Origin: Pseudomonadota bacterium
Lineage (GTDB): Bacteria; Pseudomonadota; Alphaproteobacteria; Sphingomonadales; Sphingomonadaceae
Direction: 5' to 3'
Length of the DNA stretch: 64,000 nt
Assembly: GCA_021847605.1 (NCBI GenBank)
Contig: JAJZQN010000013.1
Location: 29,700-93,699 of the forward strand
Shown: positions 22,194 to 33,576 of the stretch, one piece after another
Layout: every line of letters starts with the position of its first letter
Numbering within the stretch: position 1 is the stretch's first letter
Program-made: the position numbers and the translations under genes
The notes under the pieces: model-generated
Databases searched by the model: none
What the model saw: the letters and a program-made list of their open reading frames with translations, nothing else
Told to the model about the DNA's origin: nothing

Positions 22194-24386
22194 ATGAGCG
22201 ATTTCCTCCTCGAATTGCGCTGCGAGGAAATTCCTGCGCGCATGCAGTTGAAGGCGTCCGACGATCTTGCCCGCCTCTTCGCCGAGGAACTGGGCAAGGC
22301 TGGTCTCAAGCCCGCCGCCATCGACAGCTTCGTCACTCCGCGCCGTCTGGCGCTGATTGCCCGCGATCTGCCGCTCGAAACTGCGGCCGTCAGCGAGGAA
22401 TTCAAAGGCCCGCGCACCAGCGCGCCCGCGCAGGCGCTCGAAGGCTTCTTGCGTAAGACCGGCCTGACGCAGGATCAGCTTGAGGATCGCGACGGCGTCT
22501 GGTTCGCCGTGGTGAACAAGCCCGGCCGCGCCACCGCCGACGTGCTGGCGCAGGCCGTGCCGGCTGTCGTGCGCGCCTTCCCATGGCCCAAGTCGATGCG
22601 TTGGGGCACCGCCAGCCAGACGACCGAAAGCCTGCGCTGGGTCCGTCCGTTGCAGGGCATTATCGCGCTGCTGGGCGGCGAGGTTGTGGACATTGAGATA
22701 GACGGGATCGTCGCAGGTCGCGAAACCGTTGGCCATCGCTTCCATTCGACTGGTCCGGTCAGCATCGACGGCGCCGATGATTATGTCGAAAAGCTGCGCG
22801 CCGCCTATGTCATCGCCTGCCATCAGGAGCGGCAGGCGATTATCGCGGCAAAGGCCGATGAGGCTGCCGCCGCCCATGGCTATAGCGTGATCGAGGATCA
22901 GGGGCTGGTCGCCGAAAATGCGGGACTGACCGAGTGGCCGGTGCCGCTGCTGGGCGATTTCGATCCGGCATTTCTTGAGGTTCCACCTGAAGTCATTCAG
23001 TTAACCCTGCGTATCAACCAGAAATATTTCGTTCTGCGCGATGCGGATGGCAAACTGGCGCCTGCCTTCATCTGTACCGCCAATATCGAAGCGAAGGATG
23101 GCGGTGCCGCGATTGTCACTGGCAATCGCAAGGTGCTGGCTGCGCGCCTGTCCGACGCTCGTTTCTTCTGGGAGCAGGATCGCAAGATCGCGCTCGCCGA
23201 TCAGGCGAAAAAGCTGGAGCGCATCACCTTCCACGAAAAGCTCGGCACCGTCGCCGACAAGGTGGAGCGTGTCGCGAAACTGGCCCGCTGGCTGGTGGAA
23301 GAGGACATCGTCAAGGGCGCCGACGCGGATCAGGCTGAACAGGCCGCCCGCCTTGCCAAGGCCGATCTCGTCACTGAAATGGTTGGCGAGTTCCCGGAAT
23401 TACAAGGTGTTATGGGCGGTTATTATGCCCGCGCCGAAGGATTGCCGGATGCTATCGCCGACGCGATCCGTGATCATTATAAACCCGTCGGACAGGGGGA
23501 TGACGTGCCGACCGCGCCGGTCACGGTGGCGGTTTCGCTGGCGGACAAGCTGGATACGCTGGTCGGCTTCTTCGGCATCGAACAGGGGCCGACCGGATCG
23601 AAGGATCCCTTCGCCCTGCGTCGCGCGGCCCTGTCGGTCCTGCGCCTGCTCGACCGGAATGGTCTGCGCCTGAAACTCAAACAGGCTCATGCCTTTGCCT
23701 TGAGCGATCATGTCTATCGTCACGTCTTCCTCAACACCAAGGCGCTGGCCGATGTCGACGCGCAGACACTAGCGAAATTCGGCCTCGATGCGTCCAAGGT
23801 GACGGACGTCGAATGGCAGGCCGCCAATCTGGGGCGCCCCGAGATCAAGTCCTTCGTCAGTGCCTTTGCGGCGTCGGACGTGCCGTTCCTCGACTTCTTC
23901 GCCGATCGCCTCAAGGTCCAGCAGAAGGAAGCGGGCGTTCGCCACGACCTGATCGACGCGGTGTTCGCGCTGGGTGGCGAAGATGACCTCGTCCGTCTGC
24001 TCGCGCGGGTGAAGGCGTTGCAGTCCTTTGTCGCCACCGACGATGGCGCGAACCTGCTCGCGGGGTACAAGCGCGCCGCCAACATCCTGAAAAAAGAGGT
24101 GATCGATTCCGCCATCGCGCCGGCCGCGCCGTCGGAGGCGGATGAGATCGCGCTGGCGCAGGCGCTCGATGCGGCGGAACCGCTGGCTGCTACGGCCGTT
24201 CAGGATGAGCGTTTCGAGGATGCGATGGCTGCCCTTGCATCCCTGCGCGCGCCGATCGACGCTTTCTTTGAGACGGTGACGGTCAATGATTCCGACCCGG
24301 CCAAGCGCTCGGCTCGTCTTGCGCTTCTTGCGCGGGTGCGAAATGCGGTACACACCGTGGCGGACTTTTCGAAAATTACAGGCTGA
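22194..24386 (+). CDS. glyS: Glycyl-tRNA synthetase beta subunit
   Basis: MSDFLLELRCEEIPARMQ, SMRWG, GRETVGHRFH, ARLSDARFFWEQDRK. Confidence 0.97.
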   Translation: MSDFLLELRCEEIPARMQLKASDDLARLFAEELGKAGLKPAAIDSFVTPRRLALIARDLPLETAAVSEEFKGPRTSAPAQALEGFLRKTGLTQDQLEDRDGVWFAVVNKPGRATADVLAQAVPAVVRAFPWPKSMRWGTASQTTESLRWVRPLQGIIALLGGEVVDIEIDGIVAGRETVGHRFHSTGPVSIDGADDYVEKLRAAYVIACHQERQAIIAAKADEAAAAHGYSVIEDQGLVAENAGLTEWPVPLLGDFDPAFLEVPPEVIQLTLRINQKYFVLRDADGKLAPAFICTANIEAKDGGAAIVTGNRKVLAARLSDARFFWEQDRKIALADQAKKLERITFHEKLGTVADKVERVAKLARWLVEEDIVKGADADQAEQAARLAKADLVTEMVGEFPELQGVMGGYYARAEGLPDAIADAIRDHYKPVGQGDDVPTAPVTVAVSLADKLDTLVGFFGIEQGPTGSKDPFALRRAALSVLRLLDRNGLRLKLKQAHAFALSDHVYRHVFLNTKALADVDAQTLAKFGLDASKVTDVEWQAANLGRPEIKSFVSAFAASDVPFLDFFADRLKVQQKEAGVRHDLIDAVFALGGEDDLVRLLARVKALQSFVATDDGANLLAGYKRAANILKKEVIDSAIAPAAPSEADEIALAQALDAAEPLAATAVQDERFEDAMAALASLRAPIDAFFETVTVNDSDPAKRSARLALLARVRNAVHTVADFSKITG

Positions 24387-24556
24387 GGAAACAGAATTTC
24401 GAAACGCGCGACTATTGTGCGAAGTTAGGACATGATTGGTTCTATCCGTTCGTGTAATATCGCGCTATTCACTACCATATTATTGCAGCGCACAATCTTA
24501 GTCGGCAATTCAGTGCAGGGAGCGCCGGAACCATGATTACAACGGATGAGGCCATT

Positions 24557-27235
24557 ATGAGCGACACCACGACCCGTTATGTTTACCGTTTCGGGGGTGG
24601 CGTCAACGATGGGGGCAATGGTGACAAGAACTTGCTGGGGGGCAAGGGCGCGAACCTGGACGGAATGGCGGCCATCGGCCTGCCGGTTCCTCCGGGTTTC
24701 ACCATCACTACGGAAATGTGTACCCGCTATTATACCGATGGCGGCGTTTATCCCGACAGCCTGAAGGCGGAAGTCGCCAACGGCATCGCCCATATCGAAT
24801 CCATCACCGGCAAGAAATTCGGCGATGCGGCCGATCCGCTGCTGGTGTCGGTCCGTTCGGGCGCGCGCATTTCGATGCCCGGTATGATGGACACGGTCCT
24901 CAACCTTGGCCTCAACGACGAAACCGTCCTCGGCCTTGCCGCCGCCAGCGGCGACGAACGATTCGCGTGGGACAGCTATCGTCGCTTCATCCAGATGTAT
25001 TGCGACGTCGTTCTGGAACTCGACCATGGCGCGTTCGAGGAAGCGCTCGAAATCGCCAAGGAAGATCAGGGCTATAGCCTCGATACCGAAATGACCGCCG
25101 ACGACTGGAAAGCGCTCGTCACCGAATATAAGGCATTGGTCGCCAAGCTGTGGGACAAGCCGTTCCCGCAGGACGTGCATGACCAGCTTTGGGGCGCGAT
25201 CAGCGCCGTGTTCGGTTCGTGGCAGGCCGACCGTGCAAAGGTCTATCGCCGCCTGAACTCGATCCCGGGCGACTGGGGCACCGCCGTCAACGTACAGGCG
25301 ATGGTGTTCGGCAATATGGGCGATACCTCGGCGACCGGCGTGGCCTTCACGCGCGATCCGGCCACTGGCGAAAACGCCTATTATGGCGAATATCTGATCA
25401 ACGCGCAGGGTGAAGACGTGGTGGCGGGCATCCGCACGCCGCAATATCTGACCAAGCAGGCGCGCGAGCGGGCAGGGGCCAAGCCGCTGTCGATGGAAGA
25501 GGCGATGCCGGAAACCTATGCCGAACTGGCGAATGTGTTCCAGATCCTTGAAACCCATTATCGCGACATGCAGGACATCGAATTCACGGTGCAGCAGGGC
25601 AAGCTGTGGATGCTGCAAACCCGTTCGGGCAAGCGCACCGCCAAGGCCGCGTTGAAGATCGCCGTGGAAATGGCGAACGAAGGCCTGATTTCCGAAGAAG
25701 AAGCCGTCGCTCGCGTCGATCCCGCCGCGCTTGACCAGCTTCTGCACCCGACCCTCGATCCCAAGGCACCGCGCGACGTACTGACCAAGGGGCTTCCTGC
25801 TTCGCCGGGTGCCGCGTCGGGCGCGATCGTGTTCGATGCCGATACCGCCGAACATCGCAACGAAATGGGCGATTCGGTCATCCTGGTTCGTGTCGAAACC
25901 AGCCCGGAAGATATTCATGGCATGCACGCGGCCAAGGGCATCCTGACCGCACGTGGCGGCATGACGTCGCACGCTGCCGTTGTGGCGCGCGGCATGGGCC
26001 GTCCCTGCGTATCGGGTGCTGGTAGCCTGTCGATCGACAATAAGGCGAAGATTTTGCGCATCGGAACGCGCGAGTTGAAGGAAGGCGACATCCTGACCAT
26101 CGACGGTGCCACCGGCGAAGTCATGGCGGGCGAAGTGCCGACCGTTCAGCCCGAACTGGCCGGTGATTTCGGCGTGCTGATGGGCTGGGCCGACAAGGTT
26201 CGTCGCCTGAAGGTGCGCGCAAACGCCGAAACGCCGCTTGACTGCCAGACCGCCCGAGATTTCGGTGCGGAAGGCGTAGGCCTGTGCCGTACCGAGCATA
26301 TGTTCTTCGACGCAGCCCGCATCACCGCCGTGCGCGAGATGATTTTGGCGGACACCGAAAAGGGCCGCCGCGTCGCGCTCGACAAACTGCTGCCGGAACA
26401 GCGTGACGATTTCGCGCAGATTTTCATGGTGATGGCGGGCCTGCCCGTCACCATCCGTCTGCTCGATCCGCCGTTGCACGAATTCCTGCCGCATGGCGAA
26501 GCGGAATTTGAGGAAGTGGCCAAGGCGGCCGGCGTCAGCGTCGATACGCTGAAGCGTCGCGCATCCGAACTGCATGAATTCAACCCCATGCTGGGCCATC
26601 GCGGTTGCCGTCTGGGCGTCACCTATCCCGAAATCTACGAGATGCAGGCTCGCGCCATTTTTGAGGCCGCGCTGATCATCAAGAAGCGTTCGGGCGAAGC
26701 GCCGATCCCCGAAGTCATGATCCCGCTCGTCGCGACCAAGAAAGAGCTGGAACTGATGAAGGCGATCGTCGATCGCGTCGCGCAGGAAGTCTTTGCAGAA
26801 CAGGGCGCCAGCGTCGAATATCTGGTCGGCACCATGATCGAACTGCCGCGCGCTGCGCTGAAGGCCGGGGAAATCGCCGAAGTCGGTGAATTCTTCTCCT
26901 TCGGCACCAACGATCTGACGCAGACCACCATCGGTATCAGCCGTGACGACGCCGGTCGTTTCCTGACGCAATATGTGGACAAGGGCATCTTCGCCCGTGA
27001 TCCGTTCGTCAGCATCGATGTGGAGGGTGTCGGCCAGCTTATCGAACTGGCGGCCGAACGTGGTCGTGCGACCCGTTCGGGCATCAAGCTGGGCATCTGC
27101 GGCGAGCATGGCGGCGATCCGGCTTCGATCGCCTTCTGCGAACAGACCGGCCTCGATTATGTCTCGGCCTCGCCCTATCGCGTTCCCATCGCACGCCTCG
27201 CGGCCGCGCAGGCCGCGCTGGCGAAGAAGGGCTGA
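24557..27235 (+). CDS. ppdK: Pyruvate, phosphate dikinase
   Basis: LLGGKGANLDGMAAIGLPVPPGFTI, GGMTSHAAVVARGMGRPCVSG, CRTEHMF, FFSFGTNDLTQTT. Confidence 0.96.
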   Translation: MSDTTTRYVYRFGGGVNDGGNGDKNLLGGKGANLDGMAAIGLPVPPGFTITTEMCTRYYTDGGVYPDSLKAEVANGIAHIESITGKKFGDAADPLLVSVRSGARISMPGMMDTVLNLGLNDETVLGLAAASGDERFAWDSYRRFIQMYCDVVLELDHGAFEEALEIAKEDQGYSLDTEMTADDWKALVTEYKALVAKLWDKPFPQDVHDQLWGAISAVFGSWQADRAKVYRRLNSIPGDWGTAVNVQAMVFGNMGDTSATGVAFTRDPATGENAYYGEYLINAQGEDVVAGIRTPQYLTKQARERAGAKPLSMEEAMPETYAELANVFQILETHYRDMQDIEFTVQQGKLWMLQTRSGKRTAKAALKIAVEMANEGLISEEEAVARVDPAALDQLLHPTLDPKAPRDVLTKGLPASPGAASGAIVFDADTAEHRNEMGDSVILVRVETSPEDIHGMHAAKGILTARGGMTSHAAVVARGMGRPCVSGAGSLSIDNKAKILRIGTRELKEGDILTIDGATGEVMAGEVPTVQPELAGDFGVLMGWADKVRRLKVRANAETPLDCQTARDFGAEGVGLCRTEHMFFDAARITAVREMILADTEKGRRVALDKLLPEQRDDFAQIFMVMAGLPVTIRLLDPPLHEFLPHGEAEFEEVAKAAGVSVDTLKRRASELHEFNPMLGHRGCRLGVTYPEIYEMQARAIFEAALIIKKRSGEAPIPEVMIPLVATKKELELMKAIVDRVAQEVFAEQGASVEYLVGTMIELPRAALKAGEIAEVGEFFSFGTNDLTQTTIGISRDDAGRFLTQYVDKGIFARDPFVSIDVEGVGQLIELAAERGRATRSGIKLGICGEHGGDPASIAFCEQTGLDYVSASPYRVPIARLAAAQAALAKKG

Positions 27236-27264
27236 TCCGGCAGCGGGTCACTGACCCAGGCAAA

Positions 27265-27300
27265 ACAGAAAGGGCGGGGAGCAATCCCCGCCCTTTCTGT
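27265..27300 (+). terminator. Rho-independent terminator of ppdK
   Basis: Perfect 16-bp stem ACAGAAAGGGCGGGGA-gcaa-TCCCCGCCCTTTCTGT. Confidence 0.9.
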
Positions 27301-27363
27301 TTGTCCGGCCGCTGTGATTATCGTGACCTTGACTTCATAGCATCATCGGGCGCTGAAACGGCC

Positions 27364-27864
27364 TCAGGCGGATGCGATCGGCCGCCCGAATAACCCTGTC
27401 TTGCGTTCGCCCTGAAGGCTGCGGGCCTGACCGCGCCAGTCATCTCGCGCGACCGTGCCCGGCGTCAGGCCAAGGCGTGCTTCCATCGTCGCTTCCTGTT
27501 CTGCGTTCATCGCCACGATCTGATCATAGCGATGATAGCCAGCTTCATTGAGAGCGATTTCACGCTGCGGGTCGATGCCGCTGATCCGACTGAGTTGGTC
27601 GCGGGCGGGCGCGCTTCCCTGCGTTGCCACAGGGGATGTAGCGACTGGGCTGACAGGGCGGGCCTGTTGCGCCTCCAGTTCGGCGATGCGCTTCTCCGTT
27701 GCCTTGTCGCGGGCCTCCTGCGCCTTCACCGTTTCGGCATGGGCGCGGCGCTCATCTCGGAAGGCCCGCTTATATTTGCCGCGCCCGCTCAGCATCAGGC
27801 CCAGTACCAGACCTATGGCCATGGCTATCAGCAACAGGGCGATCTCATTCAGCGTAAAGCTCAT
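27364..27864 (-). CDS. Hypothetical membrane-anchored protein with C-terminal HhH-like region
   Basis: N-terminal TM helix, charged coiled coil, then ISGIDPQREIALNEAGYHRYDQIVAM resembling predicted flap-endonuclease-like HhH segments. Confidence 0.65.
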   Translation of the reverse strand: MSFTLNEIALLLIAMAIGLVLGLMLSGRGKYKRAFRDERRAHAETVKAQEARDKATEKRIAELEAQQARPVSPVATSPVATQGSAPARDQLSRISGIDPQREIALNEAGYHRYDQIVAMNAEQEATMEARLGLTPGTVARDDWRGQARSLQGERKTGLFGRPIASA

Positions 27865-28007
27865 GATATGATCCTTTCCTGCCTCTTCGAACCGCCGATC
27901 GGGCCAAAGGTTTCGGACGGAAAAGCAGAAACATCATGACGGTCGCGGAAAAGTGAAAAAAGGGGCTTGCCCAATCTGCAGGACGCTTCTATCTGCGCCA
28001 CTCCAAT

Positions 28008-28084
28008 GCACCCGTAGCTCAGCTGGATAGAGCATCAGACTACGAATCTGAGGGTCGGGCGTTCGAATCGCTCCGGGTGCACCA
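28008..28084 (+). tRNA. tRNA-Arg(ACG)
   Basis: 77 nt cloverleaf with acceptor GCACCCG/CGGGTGC, anticodon loop CTACGAA, TTCGAAT T-loop and encoded CCA. Confidence 0.95.
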
Positions 28085-28149
28085 TTATTCCGACGACTGG
28101 ATCGGACCTCGCTCGAAAGGGCATTTGAGGTTCAGTCCATATCGTCTCC

Positions 28150-28226
28150 GCACCCGTAGCTCAGCTGGATAGAGCATCAGACTACGAATCTGAGGGTCGG
28201 GCGTTCGAATCGCTCCGGGTGCACCA
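28150..28226 (+). tRNA. tRNA-Arg(ACG), identical second copy
   Basis: Same 77 nt sequence as 28008..28084. Confidence 0.95.
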
Positions 28227-28381
28227 TTATTTGCCTCAGGCGCCGGCGCGGGCATCCGCTCTCTTGGCTATCCTCGCATAAGCTCGGGTGGCCGTTCGGC
28301 CTTGCGAACCCTGACGAGTTCGTTGTCGCTCCTTGGGGTCTAGCTTTCCTTTTTCCTTCTATGTCGCTGATCGCCGCCGGA

Positions 28382-28855
28382 TCATTCCAGCCCCGCGACC
28401 AGCCCGTCGATCGCACCCTGAAGGATGTAGCTGGCGGCCAGCTTGTCGACCAGCTCGTCGCGCCGCGCACGGCTGGCATCGGCCTCCAGCAGGGTGCGCG
28501 TCACCGCCTGAGTCGACCAGCGTTCGTCCCACAATAAAATCGGATGGCCCAGATCTGCGATATTATGGGCAAAGGCGCGGCTCGACTGGCTGCGGGGCGA
28601 ATTGCTGCCATCGAGGTTGAGGGGCAGGCCGATGACCACGCCCTTCACCTGCTGCTGCTCGATGAAGGCGGCAAGGCCGATCTTGTCCTTGCTGAACTTG
28701 CCGCGATTGACCGTATAGGCCGGGCTGGCGATCGTCCAACGTGCATCGCACAGCGCCAGGCCTATCGTCTTCGTGCCGACATCCATGCCGATCAGGCGCC
28801 CGCCGTCGGGCAATGCCGCGCGAAAGGCCGCGCGATCCATCGTTACCAAAGTCAT
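28382..28855 (-). CDS. ruvX: Holliday junction resolvase RuvX/YqgF family
   Basis: [41 protein letters not shown]. Confidence 0.93.
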   Translation of the reverse strand: MTLVTMDRAAFRAALPDGGRLIGMDVGTKTIGLALCDARWTIASPAYTVNRGKFSKDKIGLAAFIEQQQVKGVVIGLPLNLDGSNSPRSQSSRAFAHNIADLGHPILLWDERWSTQAVTRTLLEADASRARRDELVDKLAASYILQGAIDGLVAGLE

Positions 28856-30018
28856 TTTATCTTTGTGAATGCCGCCAGCCTGTGCCTGGCGTCCTCCCGC
28901 ACATTGCCCCAGAAGAGGCTATAGTCATAGACGTGATAATTGTTGCCGGGAAGGGTATATGGACCCATGTCCACCGGCTCGCCGATCATCAGCACGCCGC
29001 TGGTGTCGCATCGTGCCGGGACGACGCCTGTGACCAGGTGGGGAGGCTTGTCGTCATCGCGCGAATCCAGCGTGCCGCTATTGGCGCTGGCGGGGGCATT
29101 GCCGTTGAAGGCACCGGTGATGGGATTGGTGCAAAGCATATGCGTGCCCTTGCGCGGGCGGCCGGTCAGGCCCGTCTTGCGCTCGAAACTTTCAACCATG
29201 GCGGACGGATCGGCCGGCTCGGCATAGCTTTGCCAGCTCACGATACAATGGGCCTCATCCCGGCTTGCGCAGGCAGGCAGGCCCAGCGCGGGCAGGTCCG
29301 CCTCCACCGAAATCGGCCAGCCTACGGCATAGATGGCGGCGATCCTGTCGGCCACCGGCTTGCCCACCACCTGTTCGCGCACAAGCTGTAACAGGTGGCG
29401 CGATCCCTGGCTGTGTCCTGCCAAGATCAGCGGTCCGGTGGGGTTGGCCTTCAGGAAGGTGGCAAAGGCCTGCGCCACGTCGCGATAGGCGGCGTCGAGC
29501 GCCTTGTCCCCTTCCGGCCCGGTCGTCAGGAATGCGCCATAATTGGCCTGTCGATAGCGTGGCGCCCACACGTCGCCGGATGCGGAGAAGGCGCTCGCCT
29601 GACCTGATACGAAACGGCGTGCGGTCGCTTCGGTGTCCTTGTCGCCCAGTTGCGCGTTCCAGTGCGCGTCGCCGAACGTGGTGATGTAGCTGGTGGGGTG
29701 GATGAAGAAGATCGCTGCCTTCTGTGGCATCGGAGCCAAGGGTGCGGCGCCCTGTGGCGACCAGAGCGCCGGGTTGCCTTCCTTTATCGATGGGTTGGCA
29801 ATCCACATCTTGGGATCTTGATAGGCATGTTCGGGCAGGGGGGCGAGTTGGGTAAATGGCTCCCGCGGGACCATGACGAGCCGGATCAACTGCGTGCCCC
29901 AGATGCGATAGACCAGCAGCGCGGCGATCACCAGAACCACCAGGGTTGCGATGACATAGAGGAATTTGCGCGCCACCCTTAGTCTCTCCCCATCGGCGCG
30001 AAGGGTGCGCCTGTGCAT
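28852..30018 (-). CDS. DUF3089-like alpha/beta hydrolase
   Basis: TM helix then [49 protein letters not shown]. Confidence 0.8.
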   Translation of the reverse strand: MHRRTLRADGERLRVARKFLYVIATLVVLVIAALLVYRIWGTQLIRLVMVPREPFTQLAPLPEHAYQDPKMWIANPSIKEGNPALWSPQGAAPLAPMPQKAAIFFIHPTSYITTFGDAHWNAQLGDKDTEATARRFVSGQASAFSASGDVWAPRYRQANYGAFLTTGPEGDKALDAAYRDVAQAFATFLKANPTGPLILAGHSQGSRHLLQLVREQVVGKPVADRIAAIYAVGWPISVEADLPALGLPACASRDEAHCIVSWQSYAEPADPSAMVESFERKTGLTGRPRKGTHMLCTNPITGAFNGNAPASANSGTLDSRDDDKPPHLVTGVVPARCDTSGVLMIGEPVDMGPYTLPGNNYHVYDYSLFWGNVREDARHRLAAFTKIK

Positions 30019-30114
30019 CCGCATGTCTGGCCCAAGCGGGCGCGCGGCGCAAGATAGGCAGAATGACGCAGGAGGACACTTGAAGCGAACCGGCGCGGAT
30101 GGTAGCGGCGCCCC

Positions 30115-30402
30115 ATGTCGATAGACCTTCAGACCGTGAAAAAGATCGCCAGCCTCTCGCGCATTTCGGTGAGCGAAGCCGAGGCGGAGGCGATGGTGCC
30201 GGAACTCAACAACATCCTTGGCTGGGTGGAGCAACTGGGTGAGGTGGACGTGACCGGCGTAGAGCCGATGACGGCCGTCATTCCCAACCATCTGCGCCTG
30301 CGCGACGATGCCGTGACTGATGGCGATGTGCGCGACAAGGTGCTGGCCAACGCCCCGCAGGCCGAACATGGCTTCTTCGCGGTGCCCAAGGTGATCGAAT
30401 AA
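30115..30402 (+). CDS. gatC: Asp/Glu-tRNA amidotransferase subunit C
   Basis: [52 protein letters not shown]. Confidence 0.96.
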   Translation: MSIDLQTVKKIASLSRISVSEAEAEAMVPELNNILGWVEQLGEVDVTGVEPMTAVIPNHLRLRDDAVTDGDVRDKVLANAPQAEHGFFAVPKVIE

Positions 30403-31886
30403 TGACCAATCTTACTGACCTTACCGTAGCCGAAATCCGCGACGGCTTTCGCGCTGGCGATTTTTCCGCGCGCGAAGTGGCCGAAGGCTTCAACGCCAAT
30501 GTTGCCGCTGCCAAGGCGCTGAACGCCTTCATCGTCGAAACGCCCGAAAAGGCGCTGGAAGCGGCCGATGCCGCCGACAAGGCGAAGGCCGCTGGCGAGA
30601 CGCTGGGCGCGCTGGCCGGCGTGCCGATCGGCATGAAGGATCTCTTCTGTACGCAGGGCGTACAGACGACCGCCGCCAGCCATATGCTGGAAGGGTTCGT
30701 GCCGACTTATGAATCTACCGTTTCCGCCAAGCTGTGGGCGGCGGGTGCAGGCATGCTCGGCAAGCTGAACCTCGATCAGTTCGCGATGGGGTCGTCCAAC
30801 GAGACGAGCTATTTCGGCAATGTCATCTCGCCCTGGCGGCGCAAGGATGGCGGCAATGCGGCGCTGGCCCCCGGTGGTTCGTCGGGTGGCTCCTCTTCGG
30901 CCATTTCCGCGCGGCTCTGCCCGGCGGCGACCGGCACCGACACGGGCGGTTCAATCCGTCAGCCTGCGGCCTTCACCGGCATCAGCGGCATCAAGCCGAC
31001 CTATGGTCGCTGCTCGCGCTGGGGCGTCGTGGCGTTCGCGTCTTCGCTGGATCAGGCCGGGCCGATGGCGCGCACCGTGCGCGACAATGCGATCCTGCTG
31101 GAAACCATGTCGGGTTTCGACCCCAAGGATTCGACCTCGCTCGATCTGGCCGTTCCCCAGTGGGAAGCTGGCTTGTCGAGCGATCTCAAGGGCAAGAAGG
31201 TCGGTATTCCCAAGGAATATCGCCCGGATGGTCTGAACGAAGAAATTTCCGCCATGTGGGATCGCGGTATCGCCTGGCTGAAGGACGCTGGTGCCGAGGT
31301 GGTCGACGTGTCGCTGCCGCATACCAAATATGCATTGGCGACCTATTACATCATCGCACCTGCCGAAGCGTCCTCGAACCTCGCGCGCTATGACGGCGTG
31401 CGCTATGGCCAGCGCGATCTGCCCGATGGCGCAGGTTTGCAGGATATGTATGCCGCGACCCGTGCCGCCGGTTTCGGGCCGGAGGTCAAGCGCCGCATCA
31501 TGATCGGCACCTATGTGCTGTCGGCGGGCTTCTACGATGCCTATTATACGCAGGCGCAAAAGGTCCGGGCGCTGATTTCGCGCGATTTCGAACTGGCGTT
31601 CGAAAAATGCGACCTGCTGCTGACGCCGACAGCGCCCAGCGCTGCCTTCGCTCTGGGTGAGAAGCAGGCCGATCCGCTGGCCATGTATCTGAACGACGTC
31701 TTCACCGTGCCGGCTTCGCTGGCGGGATTGCCGGCGATGGCGGTGCCGGGCGGGCTGGATTCGGCCGGGTTGCCGATCGGCCTTCAGATCATCGGCAAGG
31801 CGCTGGACGAACAGACCGTCCTGAACGCCAGCCTTGCACTCGAAGAGCGCGCCGGTTTCAACGCTCGTCCGGATAAATGGTGGTAA
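30402..31886 (+). CDS. gatA: Asp/Glu-tRNA amidotransferase subunit A
   Basis: [58 protein letters not shown]. Confidence 0.97.
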   Translation: MTNLTDLTVAEIRDGFRAGDFSAREVAEGFNANVAAAKALNAFIVETPEKALEAADAADKAKAAGETLGALAGVPIGMKDLFCTQGVQTTAASHMLEGFVPTYESTVSAKLWAAGAGMLGKLNLDQFAMGSSNETSYFGNVISPWRRKDGGNAALAPGGSSGGSSSAISARLCPAATGTDTGGSIRQPAAFTGISGIKPTYGRCSRWGVVAFASSLDQAGPMARTVRDNAILLETMSGFDPKDSTSLDLAVPQWEAGLSSDLKGKKVGIPKEYRPDGLNEEISAMWDRGIAWLKDAGAEVVDVSLPHTKYALATYYIIAPAEASSNLARYDGVRYGQRDLPDGAGLQDMYAATRAAGFGPEVKRRIMIGTYVLSAGFYDAYYTQAQKVRALISRDFELAFEKCDLLLTPTAPSAAFALGEKQADPLAMYLNDVFTVPASLAGLPAMAVPGGLDSAGLPIGLQIIGKALDEQTVLNASLALEERAGFNARPDKWW

Positions 31887-31887
31887 T

Positions 31888-33393
31888 ATGACTGAATCAA
31901 CCTATCGCGTCCAGGGCGCAACCGGCGAGTGGGAGGTCGTAATTGGCCTGGAAGTCCATGCTCAGGTAACGAGCCAGGCCAAGCTGTTTTCCGGCGCCGC
32001 GACGGCGTTCGGCGCCGAACCCAATACGCAGGTGAGCCTTGTCGACGCGGCCATGCCCGGCATGTTGCCCGTGCCGAACCGCGAATGCATTCGTCAGGCG
32101 GTGCGTACCGGCATGGCGATCGATGCGAAGATCAACAAATGGTCGCGCTTTGACCGGAAAAATTATTTCTACGCTGATTTGCCGCAGGGCTATCAGATCA
32201 GCCAGCTTTATCACCCGCTGGTGGGTGAGGGCGAAATCGAGATCAGTCTGGACGACAAGAATCCCGACGCCGCGACCAAGGTCATCGGTATCGAGCGCAT
32301 CCATGTCGAACAGGACGCCGGCAAGCTGATGCATGACCAGCATCCCACGCGCTCCTATGTCGACCTCAACCGGTCGGGCGTAGCGCTCATGGAAATCGTG
32401 TCGAAGCCGGACATGCGTTCACCGGCCGAAGCTGGCGCTTATCTGGCGAAGCTGCGTACCATCCTGCGCTATGTCGGCTCGTGCGACGGCAATATGGATC
32501 AGGGTTCGATGCGCGCCGACGTCAATGTCTCCGTGCGTCGTCCGGGCGAGGAATTTGGTACGCGCACCGAAACGAAGAATGTGAACTCGGTCCGCTTCGT
32601 CATGGCCGTGGTCGAACATGAAGCCAGCCGTCAGGTCGATGTGCTGGAGGCTGGCGGCAAGGTGGTGCAGGAAACGCGCCTCTATGACCCGGACAAGAAT
32701 GAAACGCGCTCCATGCGGTCGAAGGAAGACGCGCATGACTATCGCTATTTCCCCGATCCCGACCTGTTGCCGCTGGAACTGGACGACGCCTTTCTGGAGG
32801 CATGTCGCCAGTCGCTCCCCGAACTGCCCGATGCCAAGCGTCGTCGTTATGAGGGCGATCTGGGCCTGTCCGCCTATAATGCCGCAACCCTGACCGCTGA
32901 TGCCGATACGGCGCGCTGGTTCGAAGCGTTGCTGTCCGAAGCGGCGCGCATCCAGAAGAAGAGCGAGGGTGAAGTCGCCAAGGCATCGGCCAACTGGCTG
33001 CTGTCCGAACTTTATGGCGCGCTCAACCGCCTCGGCAAGAGCCTGGAAGACAGTCCGGTCGGCCCGGAAGAGGGCGCCGAACTGCTGGCGCTCGTCGCCG
33101 ATGGCACGATCAGCGGCACGATCGCCAAGCAGGTGTTCGAGATCATGCTCGAAACCGGGGAGCGGGCGCCCAAGATCGTCGAGGAAAAGGGGCTGAAGCA
33201 GACCTCGGATACCGGCGCGATTGAAGCGGTTGTCGCCGATGTGCTGGTCCGGAATGGCGATAAGGTCGAACAGTATCGGGCGGGCAAGGAAGCGCTGTTC
33301 GGCTTCTTCGTGGGTCAGACGATGAAGGCCATGCAGGGCAAGGCCAATCCGCAGGTCGTTAACGAACTGGTGAAGAAGGCGCTGGCCGCCTGA
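31888..33393 (+). CDS. gatB: Asp/Glu-tRNA amidotransferase subunit B
   Basis: [62 protein letters not shown]-like C-terminus. Confidence 0.97.
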   Translation: MTESTYRVQGATGEWEVVIGLEVHAQVTSQAKLFSGAATAFGAEPNTQVSLVDAAMPGMLPVPNRECIRQAVRTGMAIDAKINKWSRFDRKNYFYADLPQGYQISQLYHPLVGEGEIEISLDDKNPDAATKVIGIERIHVEQDAGKLMHDQHPTRSYVDLNRSGVALMEIVSKPDMRSPAEAGAYLAKLRTILRYVGSCDGNMDQGSMRADVNVSVRRPGEEFGTRTETKNVNSVRFVMAVVEHEASRQVDVLEAGGKVVQETRLYDPDKNETRSMRSKEDAHDYRYFPDPDLLPLELDDAFLEACRQSLPELPDAKRRRYEGDLGLSAYNAATLTADADTARWFEALLSEAARIQKKSEGEVAKASANWLLSELYGALNRLGKSLEDSPVGPEEGAELLALVADGTISGTIAKQVFEIMLETGERAPKIVEEKGLKQTSDTGAIEAVVADVLVRNGDKVEQYRAGKEALFGFFVGQTMKAMQGKANPQVVNELVKKALAA

Positions 33394-33439
33394 CGGCCAG
33401 CTACCTGACGGCCAGTTACCCGACCCACTGAGTTAAAAA

Positions 33440-33481
33440 AGAAAGGGGCGCCACCGGTGAAACCGGGGCGCCCCTCTTTTT
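33440..33481 (+). terminator. Rho-independent terminator of gatCAB
   Basis: AAAGAAAGGGGCGCC...GGGGCGCCCCTCTTTTTGT downstream of the gatB stop. Confidence 0.8.
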
Positions 33482-33576
33482 GTGCCTGACACCCTTTGGG
33501 GAAGGATATGTGTCAGGCGAAACGGACGGACCGGGAGGGTCTGTGGGGTGTGGCCCGTCCATTCACCGCTAAGACG

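Noticed and set aside
24425-27109. 894 aa minus-strand ORF opposite ppdK
   Set aside because: Antisense shadow ORF caused by GC-biased codon usage; no family features, and the plus-strand PPDK is unambiguous.
30019-30369. N-terminal extension of the DUF3089-like hydrolase ORF to 30369
   Set aside because: It would run antisense through most of gatC; internal starts near 30018 place the TM helix at the N-terminus.
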